From positions 342,952 to 406,951 of the forward strand of contig CANLXN010000004.1 in the NCBI GenBank assembly GCA_947495135.1: a stretch of 64,000 nt of DNA, written 5' to 3'. Shown here piece by piece: positions 9,801 to 18,057 of the stretch (position 1 is the first letter of the stretch; every line of letters starts with the position of its first letter). Under the pieces are notes generated by a model. It searched no databases. It saw nothing but the letters and a program-made list of their open reading frames with translations, and had not been told where the DNA came from. This DNA comes from an uncultured Flavobacteriaceae bacterium. Its GTDB lineage: Bacteria > Bacteroidota > Bacteroidia > Flavobacteriales > Flavobacteriaceae. The translations under genes were made by a program, and so were the position numbers.

Positions 9801-9984
9801 TCGAATCAATTTATTTCCAGACAAAACAGCCACCATCGTCGATTATAAGACTGGAGAAATAAAAGAACAATACGCCATTCAAATTTCAGGTTATGCGGCA
9901 GCATTGCAGGACATGGGTTATCAAATTAGAGAAAAGCTTTTAGTTTACTGCAACGGTCAAGAAATTATCATAAATAAGGCGTAA
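6838..9984 (+). CDS. addA: AddA-like UvrD/Rep helicase-nuclease (double-strand break repair)
   Basis: A 1048-residue superfamily 1A helicase with a C-terminal PD-(D/E)XK nuclease. Motifs in order: Walker A ASAGSGKT (12-19), Walker B IDEFQDTS, motif III VVGDAKQSIYRWRGG, motif IV NYRSSEQIIDFN, motif V TIHKSKGLEFP, motif VI LYVALTRAAQHLYVF. The nuclease shows IGNLLHDTM, RPDRI and VDYKTGE near the end. AddA unwinds broken DNA ends and cuts them to load RecA. It starts at TTG, because no in-frame ATG comes before the SPSFVIYNASAG strand. The AddB-like partner lies at 12797, separated by kbl and an ompA-type gene. Confidence 0.9.
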   Translation: MSDSPSFVIYNASAGSGKTFSLVKSYLKKILSHPHKGYFKHFLAITFTNKAVAEMKERIIASLMGFSSEKLPNELEGMFKMIAEETNLSAEEIRTRSKAILKYLLHHYAQFSVETIDQFNHRLIRTFAKDLNLATNFEVRIDTKELISQAVDQLINRAGEDEAITKILVEFALQKTDEDKSWDIALDLKNTAKLLVNENEARHLNRLKEKTLDEFLSLRKELRKRKVAVSEEISETAEQVLSRFTSEGIPLDVFPRETLPNHFKKLVEGNYDVYKNKLQENIELGGKKLYKATTPSEVASNIDLLQSFILDSYLLCKSKVYELELIKNILKNLVPLATINLVQQELQIIKEEENILPISEFNALINAEIKDQPTPFIYERLGDRYRHFFIDEFQDTSALQWNNLVPLIDNALSIGYEDGPAGSLLVVGDAKQSIYRWRGGLPEQFISLYNKEHPFFIADEHITEVNLETNYRSSEQIIDFNNTFFSYVSGHFGDQTHKELYQLGNRQKHNSKKDGYVQIEFVEWDTKEEAHSIYPQKVLETIQEVLRLDFELKDVSVLVRSKKDGIAISEFLMEHEVPVISDETLLIMNSPLVKCLVLVIHLNVNPNNEEAKIQFLEFLFDHLSVKQPQHEFFHSLIKEPIQSISDKLEEHQIQFSFEHLQFLSLYESCEYIIEKLQLAPKADVFLSSFMELVFQFSQRPEVGKTEFLEYWEVEREKQSIAVSKSTNAISIMTIHKSKGLEFPVVIFPYADVDMYREIEPTTWYPWKQGGFDELLINYKNEVANYGPLGEGIVEQRRNTLELDNLNILYVALTRAAQHLYVFAQSKTLGKEVKTYNDLLKGYLQHIGVWVDGQLTYSFGNFHKTPSASNKETPVQAVKMSYTVSSPQSHQIKLVPSAGMVHADETLQSIRIGNLLHDTMAKIKVATEVKMVLEELKEELVNDPDTFGEIELMVNNIVNHPQLNPLFQVSEEVHNERDIITPQQIIRPDRINLFPDKTATIVDYKTGEIKEQYAIQISGYAAALQDMGYQIREKLLVYCNGQEIIINKA

Positions 9985-10011
9985 ATTTGATGTCTTTAAA
10001 ATCAACCAAAA

Positions 10012-11202
10012 ATGTACGGATCCATACAACAACACCTGCAAAAAGAATTAGACGAAATAAAAGAGAACGGTCTTTTTAAAAAAGAACGAATTATCACTTC
10101 TCCTCAAGATGCTGTCATTAAAATATCCACTGGAGAAGAAGTTATTAATTTCTGTGCCAACAATTATTTAGGGCTATCATCTAACAAAGAAGTAATCCAA
10201 GCCGCAAAGGATGCAATGGATACGCATGGCTTCGGAATGTCTTCTGTTCGATTTATTTGTGGGACTCAAGATATTCATAAAACGCTCGAGCAGAAAATAG
10301 CCGATTATTATGAAACTGAAGACACCATCCTTTACGCGGCTGCTTTCGATGCCAATGGGGGTGTCTTTGAGCCTTTATTAGGTAAAGAAGACGCAATTAT
10401 TTCAGACTCTTTAAATCACGCATCCATTATTGACGGTGTTCGTTTGTGCAAAGCTGCCCGTTACCGCTACCAAAATAGCGATATGGCAGATTTAGAGGCA
10501 CAACTTGTTGCAGCGAATGAAAATGGAGCGCGTTTCAAGATAATTGTAACCGATGGTGTGTTTTCTATGGACGGACTAGTAGCTCCATTAGATCAAATAT
10601 GCGATCTAGCCGATAAATATGATGCCATGGTGATGATAGACGAATGCCATGCTGCTGGTTTTATTGGTGAGACTGGAAGAGGTACTCTAGAAGATAAAGG
10701 AGTAATGGGTAGGATTGACATTATTACGGGAACACTAGGAAAAGCACTTGGAGGTGCAATGGGTGGTTACACTACAGGTAAAAAAGAAATTATTGAACTA
10801 TTGAGACAACGATCGAGACCTTATTTATTTTCTAACTCATTGGCCCCAGCAATCGTAGGTGCTTCTATAAAGGTTTTTGAAATGTTATCTAACGATACTC
10901 AATTAAGAGATCAGCTAGAAGAGAACACCAATTATTTTAAAAAAGGAATGAAAGAAGCGGGATTCGATATCATCGATGGTGATTCTGCTATCGTCCCTGT
11001 TATGTTATACGATGCCAAACTATCACAAACAATGGCAGATATGCTGTTGGAAGAAGGGATCTATGTTATTGGTTTCTTTTACCCGGTGGTGCCAAAGGAA
11101 AAAGCGCGAATTAGAGTTCAATTGTCGGCTGCACATACAAAAGAACATTTGGACAAAGCCATCACCGCATTTAAAAAAGTGAAACAAAAGCTGGGTATTT
11201 AA
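10012..11202 (+). CDS. kbl: Glycine C-acetyltransferase (2-amino-3-ketobutyrate CoA ligase)
   Basis: A 396-residue PLP enzyme of the alpha-oxoamine synthase family. It cleaves 2-amino-3-ketobutyrate with CoA to glycine and acetyl-CoA in threonine breakdown. The PLP lysine is Lys-244 in [26 protein letters not shown] holds the PLP-ring Asp and His; NNYLGLSSN and [10 protein letters not shown] are typical. Length matches the family. TAAATTTG at 9982-9989, overlapping the addA stop, fits a -7 box with a 22-nt gap to the ATG, so kbl may have its own promoter inside the addA end. No tdh (threonine dehydrogenase) gene is in the window. BioF or Spt are close relatives but fit less well. Confidence 0.92.
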   Translation: MYGSIQQHLQKELDEIKENGLFKKERIITSPQDAVIKISTGEEVINFCANNYLGLSSNKEVIQAAKDAMDTHGFGMSSVRFICGTQDIHKTLEQKIADYYETEDTILYAAAFDANGGVFEPLLGKEDAIISDSLNHASIIDGVRLCKAARYRYQNSDMADLEAQLVAANENGARFKIIVTDGVFSMDGLVAPLDQICDLADKYDAMVMIDECHAAGFIGETGRGTLEDKGVMGRIDIITGTLGKALGGAMGGYTTGKKEIIELLRQRSRPYLFSNSLAPAIVGASIKVFEMLSNDTQLRDQLEENTNYFKKGMKEAGFDIIDGDSAIVPVMLYDAKLSQTMADMLLEEGIYVIGFFYPVVPKEKARIRVQLSAAHTKEHLDKAITAFKKVKQKLGI

Positions 11203-11266
11203 CTAAATCGAGCCATATAATTGACCTTATAAACGCTGTGGTTTGTAAAAAATTTAATAGATTTGC

Positions 11267-11298
11267 TTTTGTTAGTAAAATTTAACAACTTACTTTTG
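11267..11298 (+). promoter_or_regulatory. Strong Bacteroidota-type promoter of the ompA gene
   Basis: TTTTG (11267-11271), a 19-nt spacer, then TACTTTTG (11291-11298), a full match to the Bacteroidota -33/-7 consensus. Transcription should start about 5-8 nt later, giving a leader of about 27 nt before the ATG at 11332. Confidence 0.8.
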
Positions 11299-11331
11299 CG
11301 TCATTAACACTTAAAAATTAAACAATCGAAT

Positions 11332-12735
11332 ATGAAACATCTTAACAGTATTTTAGCTGCTGCTCTCTTTTTCTTTGCTATTGGAGTAGCGAATGCACAA
11401 GACGAAAACAACCCGTGGGCTATTGAAGTCGGGATCAACGCAGTTGATGTTTATCCAGTTGGCGTAACAGACAACGGTAGACTTCCAGCATTGGTTGGTG
11501 ACGTTGAAATTAAAGACGACCTTTTTTCAGAATATTTTAACCAGAATGACCACTGGAACATCTTACCTTCCGTTTCAAGAGTATCTGTAGGTAGATATAT
11601 TGGTAGTGGATTCACTTTCACTGCTGCTGGTACAATCAACAAAATCGACAAACTTGGAGATTTAAGTGTAGATGACTTAAACTACTATGGAGTTGATGGT
11701 GAAATTAAATATAGCCTTAGAGATGTAATCAACGGACCTGGTGGATGGTTTGATCCTTCACTTGGTATTGGTGGTGGTTACACATGGGTAGATGATATTG
11801 GATTTGGAACTGCAAATGCAATGGCAAGTGTTCGTTTCTGGTTAACAGAAAACTTAGCACTTAACTTCCAGAGTACTTACAAGCACGCTTTCGAAGATGA
11901 GTATGGAATTATTCACTTCCAACACGCTGCTGGTGTTACTTTCAAATTTGGAGGTAAAGACACAGACGGTGATGGTATCTTCGATAAAGATGATGAATGT
12001 CCTGAGACTCCTGGTCTTCCAGAATTCAACGGTTGTCCAGATAGCGACGGTGATGGAATCGAAGACAGACAAGATGCTTGTCCAAACACTCCTGGAGCGG
12101 CTGAATTTAACGGTTGTCCTGATAGTGACGGTGATGGAATCGCTGATCCTCAAGATGCTTGTCCTACTGTTCCTGGTATTGCTGCAATGAACGGTTGTCC
12201 TGATAGCGACGGTGATGGTATCACTGATGCTGAAGACGGTTGTCCAAACGAAGCAGGTCCTAAAGCTAACAACGGATGTCCTTACCAAGATAAAGATGGT
12301 GACGGTGTATTAGACAAAGATGACCAATGTCCAGATGTTCCTGGTACTGTTGCAAACAACGGATGTCCAGAAGTAACTGTTGAGATCATCAACCAATTGA
12401 ATGAGTACTCTAAAACTATCTTATTTGATACTGGTAAATCAACTATTCGTCCTGAGTCTTATGCTGTTCTTCAGAGCATCGTAGATATCATGAAAGAATA
12501 CCCAAGTGCAAACTTCGTAATTGAAGGACACACTGATAGCCAAGGTAGAGATAGTACAAACCAAAAATTATCTGATAGCAGAGCTGCATCTGTAAGTTCT
12601 TACCTTACTAGTATTGGTATGGACGGAAGTAGATTATCTTCTATTGGATACGGTGAAAGTAGACCAATCGCTTCTAACAGCACAAAAGCTGGAAGACAAC
12701 AAAACAGACGTGTAGAGATTTCTTTGAAAAAATAA
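11332..12735 (+). CDS. OmpA-family outer membrane protein with thrombospondin type 3 repeats
   Basis: A 467-residue outer membrane protein. Signal peptide 1-23 (ALFFFAIGVANAQ), N-terminal beta-barrel about 24-205, then five calcium-binding TSP3 repeats (about 207-350; each reads like DSDGDGIEDRQDACP ending in NGCP), then an OmpA peptidoglycan-binding domain from about 363 (LFDTGKSTIRPES; VIEGHTDSQGRDS; GRQQNRRVEI). Proteins of this build tie the outer membrane to the cell wall and are abundant in Flavobacteria; the strong promoter, codon-regular sequence and strong terminator fit high expression. It is a separate transcription unit inserted between addA/kbl and addB. Confidence 0.93.
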   Translation: MKHLNSILAAALFFFAIGVANAQDENNPWAIEVGINAVDVYPVGVTDNGRLPALVGDVEIKDDLFSEYFNQNDHWNILPSVSRVSVGRYIGSGFTFTAAGTINKIDKLGDLSVDDLNYYGVDGEIKYSLRDVINGPGGWFDPSLGIGGGYTWVDDIGFGTANAMASVRFWLTENLALNFQSTYKHAFEDEYGIIHFQHAAGVTFKFGGKDTDGDGIFDKDDECPETPGLPEFNGCPDSDGDGIEDRQDACPNTPGAAEFNGCPDSDGDGIADPQDACPTVPGIAAMNGCPDSDGDGITDAEDGCPNEAGPKANNGCPYQDKDGDGVLDKDDQCPDVPGTVANNGCPEVTVEIINQLNEYSKTILFDTGKSTIRPESYAVLQSIVDIMKEYPSANFVIEGHTDSQGRDSTNQKLSDSRAASVSSYLTSIGMDGSRLSSIGYGESRPIASNSTKAGRQQNRRVEISLKK

Positions 12736-12756
12736 TTTCCACATAAATAAATAAGT

Positions 12757-12786
12757 AAAACGTCCCGATTAGTCGGGACGTTTTTT
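12757..12786 (+). terminator. Strong intrinsic terminator after ompA
   Basis: ACGTCCCGA pairs perfectly with TCGGGACGT over a TTAG loop, preceded by As and followed by six Ts. Confidence 0.92.
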
Positions 12787-12796
12787 ATTTTTGGGT

Positions 12797-15523
12797 ATGC
12801 TCAGCTTTCTAGAAGAAACCATACTTAATATCCAAAAAAACAATGATGATCTTTCCAATTGTACCCTAATTCTTCCTAGCAAACGAGCCGGTGGGTTTCT
12901 CAAGAATTACTTGCTTAAACACACCCATTCAACCCAATTTGCTCCTTCCATTTTAAGCATAGAAGAGTTTATAGAAACCCTCTCTAACCTTCAAATTATA
13001 TCTTCGGAAGAACTTTTAGTTAAAAGCTATCAGGCGTATTTAGATACTCCTAATATCCCTCAAAAGGAATCCTTTACCGAATACGCTTCCTGGGCCATGA
13101 CCTTACTAAACGACTTTAGTGAAGTTGATCGATACCTTCTCAATCCTAGTCAGTTTTTTACCTATTTATCTGAAATAAAAACACTTGAGAAGTGGGGTAT
13201 TGATAAAGAACAAACTACCCTTATTAAAAACTATCTCGCTTTCTGGAGCAGTCTGCACGATTTTTATAAAAACCTCAACAATTCATTGAATAAAGAAGGA
13301 AGAGGTTACCAAGGAATGGTTTATCGCAAAGCTGCAGAAGATATTGAACACTATATTGCCAACAATGGGGCCAACAAACATTTCTTTATTGGTTTTAACG
13401 CCTTAAACACTGCCGAACAACACATTATTCAAGCGCTGCTAGAAACTGGTCACACCAAGGTCTATTGGGATATCGAAGCTCATTTTTACAACGACCCCAA
13501 CCACAGTGCCTCCCTATTTATTAGAGACTATTTTAAGAATTGGAAGTATTACCAAGAAAATGGTACTCCTACATTGGGCGCAAACTATGATCAGCCTAAA
13601 AAGATCACTGTTTCTGAAACCCAGAATAACATGAGCCAAGTGAAATACCTCGGCACCTTGTTATCCTCCTATTCGGAAGAACAATTAAACAAAACGGCAA
13701 TTGTTCTAGCAGACGAAGCTCTGTTGATCCCCGTGTTGTATTCTCTTCCCACGAACGTAAAAAAAGCCAACGTTACAATGGGAGCCACACTTAGTTCTTT
13801 TCCATCCACTGCTTTTTTTGAGTTATTGTTGAAGCTTCACATGAAGGCCACCGATATCTTTTACTATAAGACCATTATTGCTTTACTAAATCACCCACTG
13901 GCCCAAGAAATTATCTCGGAGCCACATAAGATTGTATTGCAAATTTCAGCTCAAAATAGAACCTATATTTCTTTGGAACAATTGTATGAACTCACTCCGC
14001 CTGAAAATCATACAACCCTTACTCTACTTTTTGGAGATTGGAACAACAACGCATTAAAAGCCATTGAAACTTGTAGAAAACTCCTTTCTCTTGTGTATGA
14101 TCATTCTACCAACCAAAGTATCGAACGAGCCGTATGGCAAAAATTGGACGAAGTATTCCAAAATATCGAACAACTCTCGGCATCCTTTTTATATTTAGAT
14201 GAAATATCGACCATTCACAGTCTCTTCCAGCAGCTAGCTCCGAGCGCATCTTTAGACTTTGAGGGAGATGCTTATGAAGGTCTGCAAATAATGGGAGTGT
14301 TAGAGACACGTGTATTAGATTTTGAAAACGTTATACTTCTGTCTGTAAACGAAGGTATTCTTCCAACAGGTAAATCGAATGCCTCTTTTATTACATACGA
14401 CTTGAAGCAGCAATTTAAACTGCCTAAGCATACTGAAAAAGACGCTGTATACACCTATCACTTTTATCATTTATTACACAGGTCTCAACATATTAATTTA
14501 ATGTATAGTAATAACTCCGGAGGGCTTGATAGTGGAGAAAAGAGCCGCTATTTGCTCCAGCTAAACATGGAGCAGATGGCTCAACATACGTTCACCCATG
14601 AAGTGATTACAGCTCCTGTTGGTATTCCTGTAAAAAATATAAGAAAGATCAAGAAAACCCCTGGAGTCATGAAACGTCTTCAGGAAATTAGTGGGCGGTA
14701 TTTTTCACCATCTGCCTTAACAAGTTACATCAGAAATCCAACCGACTTCTATTTTCAAAGAATACTGAAGATCAATGAAACGGAGGAAGTTGAAGAAACC
14801 GTAGCTTATAACACTTTAGGGACCATCGTACATGAAGCCTTAGAACACCTTTATAAGCCGTATGAGGGGTTAACACTTAGTGTAGAAGGCTTACTAAAAG
14901 CGAGAGGTGAAATAGCCTCTGAGGTACGAAAACAATTCATACTCGAATTTAAGCAAGGAGATTTTAGCAAAGGAAAAAATCTCATCATTTTTGAAGTTGC
15001 CAAACGCTATGTCGAAAACTTAATCGATCTTGATATTAACGAATTAAAAAATGGAAATACCATAAAAATACTTCAACTGGAAGCCGAGCTTAAAACTAAA
15101 ATAGCCATTTCTGAACTCGATTTTCCAGTATTTATCGGCGGAAAAGTAGATCGAATCGACCTTTACAATGATCAAATTAGAATTATAGATTACAAAACAG
15201 GTAAAGTGAACTCGGGAGATGTTGAAATTGTAGACTGGGATAGCATTACGTTAGATTATAAATATAGCAAAGCCTTTCAGGTATTAACATATGCACTCAT
15301 GGCGCGCAGCTCGCTTTCGTTTAATCAAATGGAAGCTGGAGTCATTTCATTTAAAAATATGAACGGCGGATTTCTAAAGTTTGCGAAAAAAGACAAACCA
15401 AGAGCAACTCATAAAGAATCGAATATTTCAGAAGAAATATTGAACGAATTTAGTCTTCAACTAAAAAAATTAATTCTCGAAATTTGCGATCCTAGCACCC
15501 ATTTTATTGAAAAAGAACTCTAA
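12797..15523 (+). CDS. addB: AddB-like PD-(D/E)XK nuclease subunit
   Basis: About 908 residues; partner of AddA in the AddAB break-repair nuclease. The N-terminus (LILPSKRAGGFLKNYL) is the inactive helicase-like half. The C-terminus has the nuclease core: LGTIVHEALEHLY, GGKVDRIDLY and IIDYKTGKV (RecB-type). The usual iron-sulphur cysteine of the nuclease entry (…CPFxFY) is replaced by YIRNPTDFYFQ, and the matching C-terminal cysteines are absent, so this AddB seems to have no cluster. An in-frame TTG at 12791 sits in the T run of the preceding terminator; the ATG at 12797 is preferred. The hydrolase gene starts 3 nt after its stop. Confidence 0.85.
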   Translation: MLSFLEETILNIQKNNDDLSNCTLILPSKRAGGFLKNYLLKHTHSTQFAPSILSIEEFIETLSNLQIISSEELLVKSYQAYLDTPNIPQKESFTEYASWAMTLLNDFSEVDRYLLNPSQFFTYLSEIKTLEKWGIDKEQTTLIKNYLAFWSSLHDFYKNLNNSLNKEGRGYQGMVYRKAAEDIEHYIANNGANKHFFIGFNALNTAEQHIIQALLETGHTKVYWDIEAHFYNDPNHSASLFIRDYFKNWKYYQENGTPTLGANYDQPKKITVSETQNNMSQVKYLGTLLSSYSEEQLNKTAIVLADEALLIPVLYSLPTNVKKANVTMGATLSSFPSTAFFELLLKLHMKATDIFYYKTIIALLNHPLAQEIISEPHKIVLQISAQNRTYISLEQLYELTPPENHTTLTLLFGDWNNNALKAIETCRKLLSLVYDHSTNQSIERAVWQKLDEVFQNIEQLSASFLYLDEISTIHSLFQQLAPSASLDFEGDAYEGLQIMGVLETRVLDFENVILLSVNEGILPTGKSNASFITYDLKQQFKLPKHTEKDAVYTYHFYHLLHRSQHINLMYSNNSGGLDSGEKSRYLLQLNMEQMAQHTFTHEVITAPVGIPVKNIRKIKKTPGVMKRLQEISGRYFSPSALTSYIRNPTDFYFQRILKINETEEVEETVAYNTLGTIVHEALEHLYKPYEGLTLSVEGLLKARGEIASEVRKQFILEFKQGDFSKGKNLIIFEVAKRYVENLIDLDINELKNGNTIKILQLEAELKTKIAISELDFPVFIGGKVDRIDLYNDQIRIIDYKTGKVNSGDVEIVDWDSITLDYKYSKAFQVLTYALMARSSLSFNQMEAGVISFKNMNGGFLKFAKKDKPRATHKESNISEEILNEFSLQLKKLILEICDPSTHFIEKEL

Positions 15524-15526
15524 CCT

Positions 15527-16342
15527 ATGACGATCGAAAAAAATCAAATAATTAGAACCAAAGGCAAGAAGCCCATCCTATTTGATCTCTATTTTAAAGA
15601 AGAGAAAACCAATAAACCAGTGGTGATTTTTTGTCATGGATACAAAGGGTTTAAAGATTGGGGTACTTGGAACCTTATGGCTCAATCTTTCGCAGAGGCT
15701 GGATTTTGCTTCATTAAATTCAATTTTTCTCACAATGGCGGCACTGTAGAAGACCCCATTGATTTTCCCGACCTCGACGCTTTTGCCAACAACAACTATA
15801 GCAAGGAGTTGGAAGATCTTGATCGTATCATCAATTATTTAGAAACAGAAGAAGTTTCTTTAATCGGGCATAGTAGAGGCGGTGGTATTGTTCTCATTAA
15901 GGCAGAAGAAGATTCACGCGTAAAAAAAGTGATCACATGGGCAGGAGTTAGTGATTTTAGGGTGCGCTTTCAGGAAGACTCCGATGCCTTTGAACAATTT
16001 CGCAACACCGGTGTTACGTATGTCGAGAATTCTCGAACAAAACAACAACTCCCTCATTACTGGCAATTCTATGAGAACTTTATTGCCAATGAAGAGCGGC
16101 TTACTATCCAAAGAGCAGTACAAGATCTCTCTAAACCACTTTTAATTATTCATGGTGATGCAGATACAACGGTAGATTTGAAGGAGGCGCAATTACTTCA
16201 CAAATGGAATAGGTCCAAAAGCAAACTTGAAATAATTCCAGAAAGTAATCATGTTTTTGGAGCTACCCATCCATGGCTAGCGCCTCATATGCCAGCAGAT
16301 TTAAAAAAGACAGTGAAGCTATCGATCAATTTTTTGATGTAG
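15527..16342 (+). CDS. Alpha/beta hydrolase
   Basis: A 271-residue cytoplasmic serine hydrolase. FCHGYKGFKDWGTW gives the oxyanion loop; the nucleophile is Ser-116 in IGHSRGGG; GDADTTV and SNHVFGATHPW supply the acid and His. There is no signal peptide. It begins 3 nt after addB and ends at a strong terminator, so it is probably translated from the addB transcript. The substrate is unknown; dienelactone hydrolase-like or acyl-peptide/ester hydrolase are possible readings. Confidence 0.85.
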   Translation: MTIEKNQIIRTKGKKPILFDLYFKEEKTNKPVVIFCHGYKGFKDWGTWNLMAQSFAEAGFCFIKFNFSHNGGTVEDPIDFPDLDAFANNNYSKELEDLDRIINYLETEEVSLIGHSRGGGIVLIKAEEDSRVKKVITWAGVSDFRVRFQEDSDAFEQFRNTGVTYVENSRTKQQLPHYWQFYENFIANEERLTIQRAVQDLSKPLLIIHGDADTTVDLKEAQLLHKWNRSKSKLEIIPESNHVFGATHPWLAPHMPADLKKTVKLSINFLM

Positions 16343-16371
16343 CAAGAGACTTTTCATATTTAAAATACAGG

Positions 16372-16400
16372 AAAAACCCCTATGAAAATGGGGTTTTTTT
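16372..16400 (+). terminator. Intrinsic terminator after the hydrolase
   Basis: AAAAACCCC pairs with GGGGTTTTT over a 9-nt loop and ends in seven Ts, 30 nt after the hydrolase stop codon. Confidence 0.85.
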
Positions 16401-16447
16401 GTTTGCCTATTCATCACTTCTTGAAGAGATTTGTAAAAAAATAATAC

Positions 16448-16603
16448 ATGATGTCAACAGGAATGCAACTTACATTACGTTACAGATGGTTGAAAGTTCT
16501 AAAAGGAAATCCAACCAAAGAGCAATTAGAAAAGTTTGAAGCAGAAATAAACAATTTAATGCGATTAAAGGAAGAATCACGGTTTCAAAGAAAATCTTTC
16601 TAG
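16448..16603 (+). CDS. Small basic protein of 51 residues, unknown function
   Basis: A short ORF starting MMSTGMQLTLRYRWLK and ending SRFQRKSF (ATG at 16448 or 16451). It is strongly basic in its first third, then forms a charged amphipathic helix (TKEQLEKFEAEINNLMRLKEE). The composition and helix pattern look like a real protein rather than chance, but I cannot name a family. It lies between two intrinsic terminators, so it would be a one-gene unit. No clear promoter box was found. Confidence 0.5.
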   Translation: MMSTGMQLTLRYRWLKVLKGNPTKEQLEKFEAEINNLMRLKEESRFQRKSF

Positions 16604-16724
16604 AAAACACTTACTTCAATTATTTTATAAAGCCACAACTTCACAGGGAATTGATGGGTTCCCGCAAGGCAAAACAGAGCATAAGCCACTCTTCTCATCA
16701 ACCACTATTTCTACAAAAAGAGCG

Positions 16725-16752
16725 AGGTCTATAAAAAAGATCTCGCTCTTAT
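16725..16752. terminator. Bidirectional terminator
   Basis: AAGAGCGAGGTC pairs with GATCTCGCTCTT (one wobble) over a short A-rich loop, with As before and Ts after. It overlaps the end of the HTH pseudogene on the minus strand and follows the small ORF on the plus strand. Confidence 0.8.
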
Positions 16753-17140
16753 TTATTTTCTAATTGTTTGATATAATACGAAGGGTAGATTCTATACTTT
16801 TTGTAGAAGGCTTTCGAAAAAGATTCGGCAGTTTTAAATCCAGATTCATGGGCGATAGCCTTTATGGAATACTTTCTCATCTTTTTATTTGTCCTTAATT
16901 GTCCTGCACGGTAGGCAATTCTTTTCTCTTTTATATAAGAAGTGAAGCTCATGCCTTTTTTAAATAAATTCTACAAATACGAATGGCAGTAATTGTATCA
17001 TTTTTATTCTTACCAAATAAGCTAACCAAAGAATCGTAGGATTGCTCCTGTCAATACGAATTACTAAAATTCTGCCCTTGTATCAAAAGACTTGACATTA
17101 ACAGAAGCAAACTAAAATAAAAGCGCGATCTACTTAACAT
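16749..17140 (-). pseudogene. Collapsed TPR/HTH (AraC-type) regulator, remnant
   Basis: Read on the minus strand, the start at 17140 gives a signal peptide-like opening (MLSRSRFYFSLLLLMSSLLI), then an in-frame TGA after NFSNSY, then QEQSYDSLVSLFGKNKND and AIRICRIYLKKA in the same frame, which read like the first TPR helices of Flavobacterial sensor-regulators. After KKA the frame shifts at TTTAAAAAA (about 16960) directly into LFKKGMSFTSYIKEKRIAY and a complete second AraC helix-turn-helix (SIKAIAHESGFKTAESFSKAF, YPSYYIKQL). Intact members have about 500 residues or more; here 392 bp remain. The gene carries at least one nonsense codon, one large internal deletion and a frameshift. Confidence 0.75.
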
Positions 17141-17354
17141 TATAAAAATTAGGTTCGTACTAAGAATAGAAAGTAATTAATTAGTGTTAGAAGCGAATTT
17201 TGCCCTTCGGAAAAGGAACATCGTTCAAAATCCATAACGAACACTATAAAGTTACCGAATAAAACAAGAAAAACAAGTAATGAACATCCCACTTAAAACA
17301 TTATAATGGGTAGCAATACTTGAGAAAAGTTTAGTATTTTCGCAATGTATTAAC

Positions 17355-17428
17355 GGGGATGTAGCTCAGCTGGCTAGAGCGCTTGACTGGCAGTCAAGAG
17401 GTCGTGGGTTCGACTCCCATCTTCTCCA
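17355..17428 (+). tRNA. tRNA-Ala (GGC)
   Basis: A 74-nt cloverleaf without encoded CCA. Acceptor GGGGATG pairs with CTTCTCC and contains the G3-U70 pair that marks alanine tRNAs. The D arm is AGCTCAGCTGG...AGAGC. The anticodon stem CTTGA/TCAAG carries loop CTGGCAG with anticodon GGC. The T arm is GTGGG/CCCAT with TTCGACT. A terminator follows at once. Confidence 0.96.
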
Positions 17429-17437
17429 CTTCAACTA

Positions 17438-17466
17438 GAAAATCCGCACTTCCGTGTGGATTTTTT
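17438..17466 (+). terminator. Terminator after tRNA-Ala
   Basis: AAATCCGCAC pairs with GTGTGGATTT (one wobble) over a TTCC loop and ends in six Ts. Confidence 0.8.
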
Positions 17467-17679
17467 CATTTTAGAAAAAACTCAAAGCGTCTATTGCTTT
17501 ATGACTAAGTGGAGAATTATACGTAAATCACTGACCTTCATTTTGTTAGATTCAATTAGTTTTGTATTTTTAAGATCTCCTCTCCGCCGTTACACACTAA
17601 CTTCTACTAAGTTTAGGTATTTGGCTTCATTGTATCATTTAGCACATAAGTCTTTTTAATAATAAATTTATTTGAGCGT

Positions 17680-18042
17680 ATGAAAACAATTTCTATTATG
17701 AGAAAACGCAAACATTATTTACTTGTTTTGTTCGTATTTATGAGTTTTTCATCCTGTATGTCCACTAAAGTTGTTGGTAATTATCATAGCGACAATATTG
17801 ATAATGAAGAATGTCAGACAGTTTCCCAATGGAAGTATTGGTGGGGTTTGGGTGGATCCGACGAAATTCTAGTACAAGCAGATTCAGACGATACCAAGTG
17901 TCCTTGTCCGAATAATGCATTGGCTTCGGTTGAAGTAAATAGTTCTTTTGGCGATTTCCTATTAACTCTTGTTACACTTGGGGTAGTAAACCATAGAACG
18001 GTTTCTTACGAATGTGCCGAGATCGACGAAGGAGAACAATAA
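17680..18042 (+). CDS. Bor-like lipoprotein
   Basis: A 120-residue probable lipoprotein: basic start, hydrophobic stretch, and lipobox SFSSC with Cys-26. The mature part resembles the Bor/Iss family: WWGLGGSDEILVQADSDD, a Cys-rich CPCPN, then FGDFLLTLVTLGVVNHRTV and YEC at the end, matching the typical FxNGLLxxITLGIYxP pattern. Bor proteins are small surface lipoproteins known from phage lambda lysogens, but the family is also chromosomal in many bacteria; nothing else here is phage-like. A second possible start is Met-7. The FAD oxidase gene begins 15 nt downstream, so the two are likely co-transcribed. Confidence 0.7.
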   Translation: MKTISIMRKRKHYLLVLFVFMSFSSCMSTKVVGNYHSDNIDNEECQTVSQWKYWWGLGGSDEILVQADSDDTKCPCPNNALASVEVNSSFGDFLLTLVTLGVVNHRTVSYECAEIDEGEQ

Positions 18043-18057
18043 TTAAAAATCAAAGTT

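Noticed and set aside
11854..12288. 144-residue antisense ORF in ompA
   Set aside because: It is the mirror of the TSP3 repeat codons and has a repetitive Ser/Thr/Ile composition.
12791..12796. TTG start for addB
   Set aside because: It lies in the tail of the ompA terminator; the ATG at 12797 is in frame and better placed.
16273..16539. 88-residue plus-strand ORF overlapping the hydrolase end
   Set aside because: It runs out of frame through the hydrolase end, its terminator and the small ORF at 16448; it has no start signal of its own.
17355..17428. tRNA as integration site of an element
   Set aside because: I see no second copy of the tRNA 3' end and no integrase nearby.
17456..17659. 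67-residue ORF after tRNA-Ala
   Set aside because: It begins inside the tRNA terminator and has no protein-like features.
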